Assembly: GCF_014207635.1 (NCBI RefSeq)
Contig: NZ_JACHIE010000010.1
Coordinates: forward strand, 1 to 64,000
DNA: 64,000 nt
Direction: 5' to 3'
Origin: Acetobacter lovaniensis
GTDB taxonomy: Bacteria; Pseudomonadota; Alphaproteobacteria; Acetobacterales; Acetobacteraceae
Below the pieces are notes generated by a model, which saw nothing but the letters and a program-made list of their open reading frames with translations, was not told where the DNA came from and made no database searches. A program made the position numbers and the translations under genes. Positions 53,752 through 61,615 of this stretch are shown here, one piece after another (within the stretch, counting starts at the first letter, position 1; each line of letters begins with the position of its first letter).

Positions 53752-55388
53752 GCCGATCGCACCAGTTGTCTAAGGGATGTTATCAAGGTGTCCACATCTT
53801 CAAAGCTGTTATACAGGCCAAAGGAAGCCCGCACTGTGGCCTCTATACCAAACCTGCGCAAGGCTGGTTGCGCGCAATGATGGCCTGAGCGCGCGGCAAT
53901 ACCGTGCCGGTCAAGATGTTTGGCAACATCTCCCACGCTGTGCCCATCCACAATAAAGGAAAGCACGCTGGCCTTGGCCTGCGCTGTTCCAATAATATGC
54001 ACACCCGGCAGGTGCTCAAACTGCTGCGTGGCGTATTCGAGCAGAGCGTGCTCGTGCGCGGCAATGGCGGGCAGACCAATGCCCTGCAGGTAGTCCACCG
54101 CAGCCCCAAGCCCGACCGCACCGGCTATATCGGGGGTTCCGGCCTCAAACTTTTCTGGTAGCCCCTGGAACTCGGTATGGGCAAAGGTTACATCGCGGAT
54201 CATATGCCCACCTCCCTGCCAGGGGGGCATGGCTTCCAGCAGGTGGCGTTTGCCATATAGAATGCCAATGCCTGTTGGCCCGTATATTTTATGGCCCGAA
54301 AGAACCAGAAAATCCGCATCCAGTGCCGCCACATTGAGCGGCAGATGCGGGGAGGACTGCGCCGCATCAACCAGCACAGGCACTCCGGCCGCGTGCGAAA
54401 GGGCTATGATCTGCTCAACCGGGTTAATGGTGCCCAGCGCATTGGCAACATGCGTGACCGAAACCAGCTTTGTGCGGCCAGAAAGAAGCGCTGCAAAATG
54501 TTCCAGCAGCAGTTCCCCCCGGTCATTGACCGGAGCAACCTTGAGCACGGCCCCCGTCTGGCGGGCAAGGAGCTGCCAGGGCACAATATTGGCATGGTGC
54601 TCTATGGTGGTGATCAGTATTTCATCACCCGGGCCAATGTTGGCCCGGCCATAGCTCTGGGCCACAAGATTTATGGCTTCGGTTGTGCCGCGCACAAATA
54701 CAATTTCCGCTGCCTCACGCGCGCCAATAAAGTGCTGGAGCTTTGTGCGCGCCCCTTCAAACGCATCGGTTGCACGCGCGGCCAGCGTATGGGCCGCGCG
54801 GTGGATGTTGGAGTTATCCTGCTCATAGAATGCGGAGGTGGCGTCAATGACCGCGCGGGGTTTCTGGGTTGTGGCGGCGTTGTCCAGCCAGATCAGCTTA
54901 TGGCCATTAACCTTTTGGTGCAGGATGGGAAAATCCGCCTGAATACGCGCCACATCGTACCCGCCCAGTGCGGGGTGGGGTGCATGCTGGGGGGCGGCGT
55001 TGGCGGCACTTTTTGCGTGGCGTAAAAAATACGGCACGGAATGGTGTGGTGCCTCCGCTATGGCAGGAGCGGGGGCTGGAGGTGTTGTGGTGCGTGGGAG
55101 CGCGAATGTGCCGCTAAAAAAGGGCGATGTTGCAGGTTCCTCCCACAAAGGGGGGCGCTCTTCCACCTTGTTTTGTGAAACCGGGTGCCTGGACCAGACA
55201 GGTTCGTAAATGGAGGCATCCGCCCCCGAGGCAAACGGGTGGGGGGTGTTGCCCCCCTGTGTGGGGGGCAGGGGCGTGCGTGGAGCGGCAGGTGCCGCCC
55301 CATGCCCCAGCACATCACGGAATGCCTGCTCCACCGCATGCTGCTGTGCCAGCGCCTGCGGGTCTGCAAATGTGTCAGGTGTAGTCAT
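53748..55388 (-). CDS. SufS-type cysteine desulfurase, encapsulin cargo with long N-terminal tail
   Basis: A 546-aa protein. Residues from about 143 to the end are a complete SufS desulfurase: YDVARIQADFPIL, LDNAATTQKP, SGHKIYGP with PLP Lys at about 367, and RSGHHCAQP with catalytic Cys at about 505. It releases sulfur from cysteine as a persulfide, leaving alanine. The first 140 residues are Pro/Ala/His-rich and probably disordered, containing short aromatic motifs (SPFFSGTFALP, SVPYFLRHA); such tails direct desulfurases into family 2 encapsulin shells. Its start lies 14 bases inside the end of the shell gene. No sufBCDE genes are nearby, so Fe-S assembly is not the likely role. Confidence 0.88.
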   Translation of the reverse strand: MTTPDTFADPQALAQQHAVEQAFRDVLGHGAAPAAPRTPLPPTQGGNTPHPFASGADASIYEPVWSRHPVSQNKVEERPPLWEEPATSPFFSGTFALPRTTTPPAPAPAIAEAPHHSVPYFLRHAKSAANAAPQHAPHPALGGYDVARIQADFPILHQKVNGHKLIWLDNAATTQKPRAVIDATSAFYEQDNSNIHRAAHTLAARATDAFEGARTKLQHFIGAREAAEIVFVRGTTEAINLVAQSYGRANIGPGDEILITTIEHHANIVPWQLLARQTGAVLKVAPVNDRGELLLEHFAALLSGRTKLVSVTHVANALGTINPVEQIIALSHAAGVPVLVDAAQSSPHLPLNVAALDADFLVLSGHKIYGPTGIGILYGKRHLLEAMPPWQGGGHMIRDVTFAHTEFQGLPEKFEAGTPDIAGAVGLGAAVDYLQGIGLPAIAAHEHALLEYATQQFEHLPGVHIIGTAQAKASVLSFIVDGHSVGDVAKHLDRHGIAARSGHHCAQPALRRFGIEATVRASFGLYNSFEDVDTLITSLRQLVRSA

Positions 55389-56748
55389 AATAGCTCCCGA
55401 TCTGCACGTTATCGAGCCGTGCAATGGCGTCTTCCACCAGAACAGCGGCGGAGAAGTAGCGTGTGATCAGGTGCGATGCCACGGAATGCTGGTCCGTGCC
55501 GCTATACCGCACGGAAAGGCCGGGCTCCACTTCCCCCGTAATGCCTGTATTGTGCAGGCCCACAACGCCCTGTTCCTCCTCACCCACGCGCAGGAGCAGG
55601 ATGCTGGTCCGGCCATCGGGCGTGACGGGAATTTTGTCCGAGGGTACAAGGGGAATGCCGCGCCAGGTAATAAAAGGCGAACCAAACAGGTTAATGGTCG
55701 GTGGTGGCACGCCACGGCGCGTGGCCTCGCGCCCAAAGGCCGCTATGGCTTTGGGGTGGGCAAGGAAAAAGCCCGGTTTTTTCCAGACCTTTGTCAGCAG
55801 TTCATCCAGATCATCCGGCGTGGGGGGGCCGCCGCGTGTGGGCACGCGCTGGGCAATGGCTGTTTCGTTCAGCAGCCCGAATTCGGGGTTGTTGAGCAGC
55901 TCCCATTCCTCGCGCTCGCGGATAACGTCAATCACCACACGCACCTGTTCACGCAACTGGTCAAATTCGTTGCTGTACAGGTCGGTAATACGGGTATGCG
56001 TGCGCAGAACGGTTTGAATGGAATGGATATAGTATTCGCGCGGGTGGTCCTGATAATCGACAAAAGTGGTGGGGAGTTTTGGCTCTCCGTCCACACTGGA
56101 AAGAACCTGAATGGCGGCCTCACCATACTGGTTTACGTCGGAGCGGCTGGCCCCGTCCTGCGGGGTCAGGGCGGTTTTCAGCCACGGAGTGCTGGCGATC
56201 TGCTCGGGGGGGAGGGTGAGCAGGGTTGTTTTGCCAACGGCGCGCAGGTCTTTGCCGCTCAGGCCGGAGGGCGCAACAAAATGCTGCCCCGGTGCCGCAA
56301 ACAGGTGCCGTACGGCGCGTGCTGCTCCGTTGTTGGTATGGTGCTGCACGGCACCGCTGGCAACAAGGGCCAGAGTGCCTTCGGGCAAGGTAAAGTCAGC
56401 CCCATCGGGGTGGGTGTGGTGCTGGAACTTGCTTACAAGTTCATGGATCTGGGCATCCGTTGCCTGCGAAAATTCGGGAAGTGCCCGCAGGCTTTCAGGT
56501 ACGGGGCGTGCAGCGGCCCCTTCACCCGTAAAGAGCACACCCCCAAAACGGGAGGAAACAAGACGCCGGCGGTTAACGCGGAATACGCCCCCACCAACAT
56601 TAACCCAGGGGAGCAGAAGGTGCAGCCAGCGCGGGCTGCGCTCCAGATTTTGCACACGGGTTACATGGGCGGTGGAAAGCTGGCGGGCAGACAGGTTGCG
56701 GTCCAGTGCAGAGGCACTGACGGCACGGGTGGACTGTGCTTCAGTCAC
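55375..56748 (-). CDS. family 2 encapsulin shell protein (SrpI-like) with inserted cNMP-binding-like domain
   Basis: A 457-aa HK97-fold shell protein. The N-terminal SARQLSTAHVTRVQNLERSP and WVNVGGGVFRVNRRR, then from about residue 208 FVDYQDHPREYYIHSIQTVL, IREREEWELLNNPEFGLL, PTPDDLDELLTKVWKKPGFF and ITWRGIPLVPSDKIPV match SrpI closely. Between them lies an extra block of about 140 residues (TDAQIHELVSKFQHHTHPDG, TLALVASGAVQHHTN) that looks like the cyclic-nucleotide-binding-type domain of family 2B encapsulins. SrpI itself is about 320 aa. The start is a GTG with a weak ribosome site. Shell monomers assemble into an icosahedral compartment around the desulfurase. Confidence 0.88.
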   Translation of the reverse strand: MTEAQSTRAVSASALDRNLSARQLSTAHVTRVQNLERSPRWLHLLLPWVNVGGGVFRVNRRRLVSSRFGGVLFTGEGAAARPVPESLRALPEFSQATDAQIHELVSKFQHHTHPDGADFTLPEGTLALVASGAVQHHTNNGAARAVRHLFAAPGQHFVAPSGLSGKDLRAVGKTTLLTLPPEQIASTPWLKTALTPQDGASRSDVNQYGEAAIQVLSSVDGEPKLPTTFVDYQDHPREYYIHSIQTVLRTHTRITDLYSNEFDQLREQVRVVIDVIREREEWELLNNPEFGLLNETAIAQRVPTRGGPPTPDDLDELLTKVWKKPGFFLAHPKAIAAFGREATRRGVPPPTINLFGSPFITWRGIPLVPSDKIPVTPDGRTSILLLRVGEEEQGVVGLHNTGITGEVEPGLSVRYSGTDQHSVASHLITRYFSAAVLVEDAIARLDNVQIGSYYDYT

Positions 56749-56826
56749 GGCAAATAGTCTTTCATAAAGAGGTATTATTTAAAGATGTGCTGTGCTGGAA
56801 ATAGGTTTCCGAGCGTTATGGACCGG

Positions 56827-56868
56827 TCAACATCGATTGATGAAAAGTAAAGTAGGATACATGGTCAT
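56827..56868 (-). CDS. possible 13-codon leader peptide ahead of the encapsulin gene
   Basis: A strong AAAGGAG sits just before ATG ACC ATG; the frame reads MTMYPTLLFINRC and stops, 79 bases before the shell gene GTG. The ribosome site is better than that of the shell gene itself. Ending in Cys next to a cysteine desulfurase operon makes translational sensing conceivable, but a single Cys is weak evidence. A further six-codon frame (MKDYLP) ends overlapping the shell GTG. Confidence 0.3.
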   Translation of the reverse strand: MTMYPTLLFINRC

Positions 56869-56881
56869 GCTCCTTTTTTAT

Positions 56882-56907
56882 AACCGATCAGATGGCCTGA
56901 TTCGGTT
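56882..56907 (-). promoter_or_regulatory. 5' UTR hairpin of the encapsulin transcript
   Basis: AACCGATCAG and CTGATTCGGTT can pair with one bulged base. It lies between the putative -10 element and the leader peptide, so it would form the very 5' end of the mRNA. Confidence 0.4.
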
Positions 56908-56916
56908 TGTCTGTTC

Positions 56917-56944
56917 AGCCTAGCACCCACAAAAAGAAGGTCAA
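56917..56944 (-). promoter_or_regulatory. candidate sigma-70 promoter of the encapsulin operon
   Basis: On the minus strand TTGACC (complement of 56,939-56,944), 16 bases, then TAGGCT (complement of 56,917-56,922). The -35 box matches five of six consensus bases; the -10 box is poor. An inverted repeat AACATT-N12-AATGTT (56,943-56,966) touches the -35 box and could be an operator. Confidence 0.4.
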
Positions 56945-56993
56945 CATTAAACGGAAGAAAAATGTTAATTATTCTTATTCACTAAAATATGGG

Positions 56994-57809
56994 TTATAAT
57001 AGATAGTCAATGGCCGGGAAGGATAGGTCCATTGTCAAAACAGGCCAATGGGTATGGCTGTTTACATACCGTGCCGGGTTGCCTGCGACAGCGGTAAACG
57101 GGCTGACCGGTTTGACAACAACAGCCCCCGCTCCAATTTTTGCCCCTTCACCAATTTCTATTGCCCCCAGAATTTGCGTGCCCGGCCCAACCAGCACGCC
57201 ACGGCGGAGCGTAGGGTGCCGCCTGCCAGCCTGTTTGCCCGTCCCACCCAGTGTTATGTCCGACATAAGAACAACATCGTTTTCCACCAATGCGGTTTCA
57301 CCAATCACAAGGCCGTATCCGGGGGCCAGTACAACCCGGTGCCCCAGAACAGCGGCCGGGTGAATATCTATGCCCATGACTTCAGAAACGCGGCTTTGCA
57401 GGTGTAACGCGGAAAGGCGTTGCCCGTTCCGCCACAACACATGCGCTATCCGGTAAGCCTGCACGGCCTGAAAACCCTTGAGGTGCAGAAACGGCGCAAC
57501 ATATCCCTCACGCGCTGGGTCCATGGTGGCGTAGGCGTGCAGGTCCTGTGCTGCGGCTGTCATAATGGTGGGGGATTGCTGCAAAATCTGGAAGAACAGG
57601 GGGTTCAGGCTTGCAAAAGGTATAATGGGTTCAGCAAGTTTTTCGGCCAAAAGCCGCGCCAGAAGGGACTGGGGCGTACTGTGTTCCGCCCATAAAGGAG
57701 CCGGAGCTGCTTGCAGTTCATGGCACAGTTTGCGCCATACCGTGTGGGCAAACGTGTCGGTTTGTCCGTCGGTTCTGGCGGGCTGTGCAAAGAGCATCGT
57801 ATCAACCAT
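56994..57809 (-). CDS. serine acetyltransferase-like protein (CysE family) with altered active site
   Basis: A 271-aa left-handed beta-helix acyltransferase: YVAPFLHLKGFQAVQAYRIA, SEVMGIDIHPAAVLG, GETALVENDVVLMSDITLGG, RRHPTLRRGVLVGPG and GAGAVVVKPV. In CysE the stretch LDHATG carries the catalytic Asp-His pair; here it reads LAPGYG (Ala162, Pro163), so both are missing, while the second His (RHP) remains. It therefore may not acetylate serine in the normal way. A CysE-type gene beside desulfurase-encapsulin genes is a known association. It is upstream of the shell gene on the same strand, 245 bases away. Confidence 0.8.
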   Translation of the reverse strand: MVDTMLFAQPARTDGQTDTFAHTVWRKLCHELQAAPAPLWAEHSTPQSLLARLLAEKLAEPIIPFASLNPLFFQILQQSPTIMTAAAQDLHAYATMDPAREGYVAPFLHLKGFQAVQAYRIAHVLWRNGQRLSALHLQSRVSEVMGIDIHPAAVLGHRVVLAPGYGLVIGETALVENDVVLMSDITLGGTGKQAGRRHPTLRRGVLVGPGTQILGAIEIGEGAKIGAGAVVVKPVSPFTAVAGNPARYVNSHTHWPVLTMDLSFPAIDYLL

Positions 57810-58185
57810 GATGCCTGCCTTTTTCCGAAAACAGGGTCGGAAACTGTATTGGGCCAGACATCCCGGTTCCTACGTATCCGTGGCGGGAGCCAGCCTGGGC
57901 ATGGGGCGGGGCAAGCCCCTGTTAGTCAGGGCTGCGTTGGGTGGCCCGACATCGGGCGGTCAGGGGAATGTGCTGATGAACAAGCATGAAAAAACCCGCT
58001 TACGCCTTGCCTGTGGTTGTTGTGCTCCAAAACTGTATAGGCAATTTAGCGCCATGGAATGGGGAGTCAATATAAATACGCAAACGTGTGAGTTATTTTG
58101 AAGGCAGTAATGTACGCAATAAAATAGTTTATTTAGCAGGGTGTGCATAGGCCATGTGTGGCGGGGGGTTGAAAGCGCTTGCGCT
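57810..58185. other. intergenic stretch, no gene seen
   Basis: The 376 bases between the divergent CysE-like and TetR genes show no supported reading frame. The half near the TetR gene is AT-richer and contains its operator. Confidence 0.4.
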
Positions 58186-58219
58186 CTGGTTTAATTCCAT
58201 CTGGACGGAATTAAACCAG
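58186..58219. promoter_or_regulatory. 34-bp palindromic operator upstream of the TetR gene
   Basis: CTGGTTTAATTCC and GGAATTAAACCAG form perfect 13-bp arms around an 8-base spacer, ending 19 bases before the TetR ATG. Such perfect dyads upstream of TetR genes are normally the autoregulatory operator. Confidence 0.7.
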
Positions 58220-58238
58220 CTAAGGGTATTGCAAAGGT

Positions 58239-58802
58239 ATGGCCCGCCCCAGAACCATAGACCGCGAAAAAGTGCTGGCCTGTGCCGAGCATCTTGTGCA
58301 GCGCAATGGTGCAACCGCCCTTACGCTGGATGCCGTGGCGCGTGAGGCGGGGATTACCAAAGGCGGTCTGCAATACTGCTTCGGCAGCAAGGATGATCTG
58401 ATTGCCGCCCTGATCGAACGCTGGATTCTGGTGTTTGATACCCACGTGGCGCGTTGCCGCAGTGCGGCCGCAGGTCCGGCCAGCCTTGCCCGCGCCTATG
58501 TGCAGGCCTGCGCCCGTATAGATGATGCCGCCCGGGCACGTATGGTGGGTATGTTGGTGACGTTACTCCAGTCCCCCCGGCATCTGGCCCCGATCAGGGC
58601 GTGGTATGCGCGCTGGCTGGGTCTGGGGCAGGGGGAAGGCCATACCGTGGAAGCACGGCAGATACGCACAATGATTTTTGCCGCCGAGGGGGCTTTTTTT
58701 CTAAGAAGTCTCGGTTTTGTCGATATGCAGGATGCAGAATGGACCAGCGTTTTTGCGGATATTCAAAAACTGGCTTTACCCATGGAAGCCAGTCTCGCAT
58801 AA
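58239..58802 (+). CDS. TetR-family regulator upstream of squalene-hopene cyclase
   Basis: A 187-aa repressor: MARPRTIDREKVLACAEHLV, ALTLDAVAREAGITKGGLQY, CFGSKDDLIAALIERW form the helix-turn-helix domain; the C-terminal half is a ligand domain of the TetR_C type. It probably represses its own gene through the palindrome just upstream. The cyclase gene starts 52 bases after its stop on the same strand, so it may be co-transcribed with and control hopanoid synthesis. Confidence 0.85.
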   Translation: MARPRTIDREKVLACAEHLVQRNGATALTLDAVAREAGITKGGLQYCFGSKDDLIAALIERWILVFDTHVARCRSAAAGPASLARAYVQACARIDDAARARMVGMLVTLLQSPRHLAPIRAWYARWLGLGQGEGHTVEARQIRTMIFAAEGAFFLRSLGFVDMQDAEWTSVFADIQKLALPMEASLA

Positions 58803-58854
58803 GCGCAGGGCCTTGCATGACTGAACTTTGTATAGTGTGTTCGGGTCACCACCA

Positions 58855-60954
58855 ATGAATACGATTTCTCACCCCTCGAAAGTGAAGGCGGCCGTGTCTG
58901 CTCCAGTTTCTTCCACTCCTTCCTGTGTAACTCCCACACCGTTCACGGGCATGGGCAACAGTCTGGCCCACACCGTGGCCGCCGCCTGCGACTGGCTGAT
59001 GGGGGAGCAGAAAGCCGATGGGCACTGGGTAGGGCCTGTGGCGTCCAATGCCTCCATGGAGGCGGAATGGTGTCTGGCCCTGTGGTACCTCGGGCTGGAG
59101 GACCACCCCCTGCGCCCCCGCCTTGGCAAAGCCCTGCTGCACATGCAGCGCGAGGATGGGTCATGGGGCACATACTGGGGTGCGGGTAATGGCGACATCA
59201 ACGCAACGGTGGAAGCCTACGCCGCCCTGCGCTCGCTCGGTTACGCAGCCGATACACCAGAGCTGAGCAAGGCATGTGCGTGGATCATGCGCATGGGGGG
59301 CTTGCGCAACGTGCGTGTGTTTACCCGCTACTGGCTGGCGCTGATTGGTGAATGGCCGTGGGAGCAGACCCCCAACCTCCCGCCCGAGGTCATCTGGTTC
59401 CCGAACAAATTTGTTTTTTCCATCTATAATTTTGCGCAATGGGCGCGGGCAACGTTGGTGCCGCTGGCCATTCTTTCCGCCCGCAGGCCAAGCCGCCCCC
59501 TGCGCCCGCAGGACCGGCTGGATGCGCTCTTCCCCCAGGGGCGTGAGAGCTTTGATTACGTCCTGCCCAAAAAGGAAGGGGTGGATCTGTGGTCAAGCTT
59601 TTTCCGCACCACAGACAGGGGGCTGCACTGGCTTCAGAGCAGGTTCCTTAAACGGAATACGGTGCGTGAGGCGGCTATCCGCCATATGCTGGAATGGATT
59701 ATCCGCCATCAGGATGCCGATGGCGGGTGGGGTGGGATTCAACCCCCGTGGGTCTATGGCCTGATGGCGCTGCATGGGGAGGACTACCAGCTTCACCACC
59801 CCGTCATGGCCAAGGCTCTGGCCGCACTGGATGATCCGGGCTGGCGGCGTGATCAGGGCGATGCCTCATGGGTGCAGGCCACCAACAGCCCGGTATGGGA
59901 CACAATGCTGGCCCTTATGGCCCTGCATGACGCCAATGCCGAGGAACGCTACACCCCGCAGATGGACAAAGCGCTGGACTGGCTGCTTGCGCGGCAGGTG
60001 CGTGTCAAGGGGGACTGGTCGATCAAGCTGCCGGATGTGGAACCGGGCGGCTGGGCGTTTGAATACGCCAACGACCGCTACCCCGATACGGACGATACCG
60101 CCGTGGCCCTGATTGCCCTTTCCGCCTGCCGTAACCGGGAGGAATGGAAGAAAAAGGGTGTGGAGGACGCCATAACCCGTGGTGTGAACTGGCTGATCGC
60201 CATGCAGAGCAGTTGCGGCGGCTGGGGTGCGTTTGACAAGGACAATAACCGCAGCCTGCTTTCCAAAATTCCGTTCTGTGACTTTGGTGAAGCCCTCGAT
60301 CCGCCTTCGGTCGATGTGACTGCCCATGTGCTGGAAGCCTTTGGCCTGCTGGGTGTGCCCCGCCAGACCCCCGCCCTCCAGCGCGGGCTTGCGTATATCC
60401 GTGCCGAGCAGGAAGCATCGGGCGCATGGTTCGGGCGCTGGGGTGTGAACTACCTGTACGGCACCGGCGCTGTACTGCCCGCCCTTGCCGCCATTGGCGA
60501 GGACATGACCCAGCCCTACATAACCCGTGCGTGTGACTGGCTGATTGCTCACCAGCAGGAAGATGGCGGCTGGGGCGAAAGTTGTGCATCCTATATGGAT
60601 ATTTCCTCCATCGGGTGGGGCACAACCACACCGTCGCAAACCGCATGGGCGCTCATGGGGCTGATTGCTGCCAACCGTGAGCAGGACCACCCTGCCATTG
60701 CACGGGGCTGCCGCTACCTGATCGACCGGCAGGAAGCCGATGGAAGCTGGACGGAAGAAGAGTATACCGGCACTGGCTTCCCCGGTTACGGGGTGGGGCA
60801 GACCATCAGGCTTGATGATCCGGCTGTGGCCAAACGCCTGCAACAGGGGGCTGAACTCTCCCGCGCGTTCATGCTGCGGTATGACCTGTATCGTCAGTTC
60901 TTCCCGCTTATGGCGCTTGGCCGTGCGGCACGGATTATGCCCGTGGGCCAGTAA
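58855..60954 (+). CDS. shc: squalene-hopene cyclase
   Basis: A 699-aa membrane-associated triterpene cyclase converting squalene to hopene/hopanol, the first step to hopanoids. The protonating motif DTDD is at about residue 411-414, and many QW repeats are visible (REDGSWGTYW, DADGGWGGIQP, QSSCGGWGAFD, EDGGWGESC, EADGSWTEEE). The length fits the proteobacterial long form. The start at MNTISHPSKV is chosen; an in-frame TTG lies nine codons earlier. The other hopanoid genes (hpn) are not in the window. Hopanoids are major membrane lipids in acetic acid bacteria. Confidence 0.92.
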   Translation: MNTISHPSKVKAAVSAPVSSTPSCVTPTPFTGMGNSLAHTVAAACDWLMGEQKADGHWVGPVASNASMEAEWCLALWYLGLEDHPLRPRLGKALLHMQREDGSWGTYWGAGNGDINATVEAYAALRSLGYAADTPELSKACAWIMRMGGLRNVRVFTRYWLALIGEWPWEQTPNLPPEVIWFPNKFVFSIYNFAQWARATLVPLAILSARRPSRPLRPQDRLDALFPQGRESFDYVLPKKEGVDLWSSFFRTTDRGLHWLQSRFLKRNTVREAAIRHMLEWIIRHQDADGGWGGIQPPWVYGLMALHGEDYQLHHPVMAKALAALDDPGWRRDQGDASWVQATNSPVWDTMLALMALHDANAEERYTPQMDKALDWLLARQVRVKGDWSIKLPDVEPGGWAFEYANDRYPDTDDTAVALIALSACRNREEWKKKGVEDAITRGVNWLIAMQSSCGGWGAFDKDNNRSLLSKIPFCDFGEALDPPSVDVTAHVLEAFGLLGVPRQTPALQRGLAYIRAEQEASGAWFGRWGVNYLYGTGAVLPALAAIGEDMTQPYITRACDWLIAHQQEDGGWGESCASYMDISSIGWGTTTPSQTAWALMGLIAANREQDHPAIARGCRYLIDRQEADGSWTEEEYTGTGFPGYGVGQTIRLDDPAVAKRLQQGAELSRAFMLRYDLYRQFFPLMALGRAARIMPVGQ

Positions 60955-60960
60955 TGGCGG

Positions 60961-61000
60961 TTCTGGCCTGCCCTGTTCGTCTGGAGCGGGCAGGCCAGAA
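60961..61000. terminator. bidirectional hairpin between cyclase and response-regulator genes
   Basis: TTCTGGCCTGCCC pairs perfectly with GGGCAGGCCAGAA around a 14-base loop, directly between two convergent stop codons. No long T-run, but position and stem strength make a shared terminator likely. Confidence 0.7.
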
Positions 61001-61615
61001 TTAGCTGCTGAGTGCGAGTTTTTCCGTCAGCCTGACAAGGTCAGGCAGGGTCTGCGCATCCATCTTGCGCATGACCTGAGCGCGGCGGATCTTGACGGTG
61101 ATTTCACTGACATTCAGTTCAGCGGCGATCTGCTTGTTCAACAACCCGCGCACGACCAGACGCGCTACGTCCTGCTCTCCTGCCGAGAGTGAGGACCAGA
61201 GAGTGTGCAGCGCCAGGCCCTCGGCCTTGGTGCGGCGGCGCTCCTGATCCATGCTGATTCCATTCTGGATCGCATCCAGCAAGGTCTGGTCATTGAACGG
61301 CTTTGTCAGGAACTCAATGGCCCCGTGCTTGATCGCGTCCACGCCCATTGGAATATCACCATGACCGGTGATGAAGATGACCGGCAGGTTGATCCCGAGC
61401 CCCGCCATACTCCGGTGGAAGTCAATACCACTCTGACCCGGCATACGCACGTCCAGCACAAGACAGCCGGGCACGTCCTCCATTCCATGCGTGAGGAACG
61501 CGGTAGTAGTATCAAAAGCCAGAACCCTTATCCCGACTGATGCAAGCAGGTCTTCCAGTGCTGCACGGACGGAACTGTCATCATCAATCACGTACACCAC
61601 ACAGTCGTCGGTCAT
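61001..61615 (-). CDS. FixJ-type response regulator
   Basis: A 204-aa regulator with a receiver domain (VYVIDDDSSVRAALEDLL, phospho-acceptor Asp55 in LVLDVRMPG, FITGHGDIPM, Lys in FLTKPF) and a LuxR-type DNA-binding domain (LSAGEQDVARLVVRGLLNKQIAAELN). Its ATG overlaps the stop of the kinase gene in an ATGA. It probably receives phosphate from that kinase and may regulate the magnesium genes upstream in the same operon. Confidence 0.88.
   Translation of the reverse strand: MTDDCVVYVIDDDSSVRAALEDLLASVGIRVLAFDTTTAFLTHGMEDVPGCLVLDVRMPGQSGIDFHRSMAGLGINLPVIFITGHGDIPMGVDAIKHGAIEFLTKPFNDQTLLDAIQNGISMDQERRRTKAEGLALHTLWSSLSAGEQDVARLVVRGLLNKQIAAELNVSEITVKIRRAQVMRKMDAQTLPDLVRLTEKLALSS

Noticed and set aside
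53748..55388. Desulfurase as part of a SUF iron-sulfur assembly operon
   Set aside because: No sufB, sufC, sufD, sufE or sufU is adjacent, and the gene overlaps an encapsulin shell gene.
55210..56757. About 515-codon open frame antisense to the encapsulin gene
   Set aside because: Antisense to a gene with strong SrpI similarity and consistent codon use on the minus strand.
59866..60843. Long minus-strand frame inside squalene-hopene cyclase
   Set aside because: Antisense shadow; the cyclase frame carries all conserved motifs.
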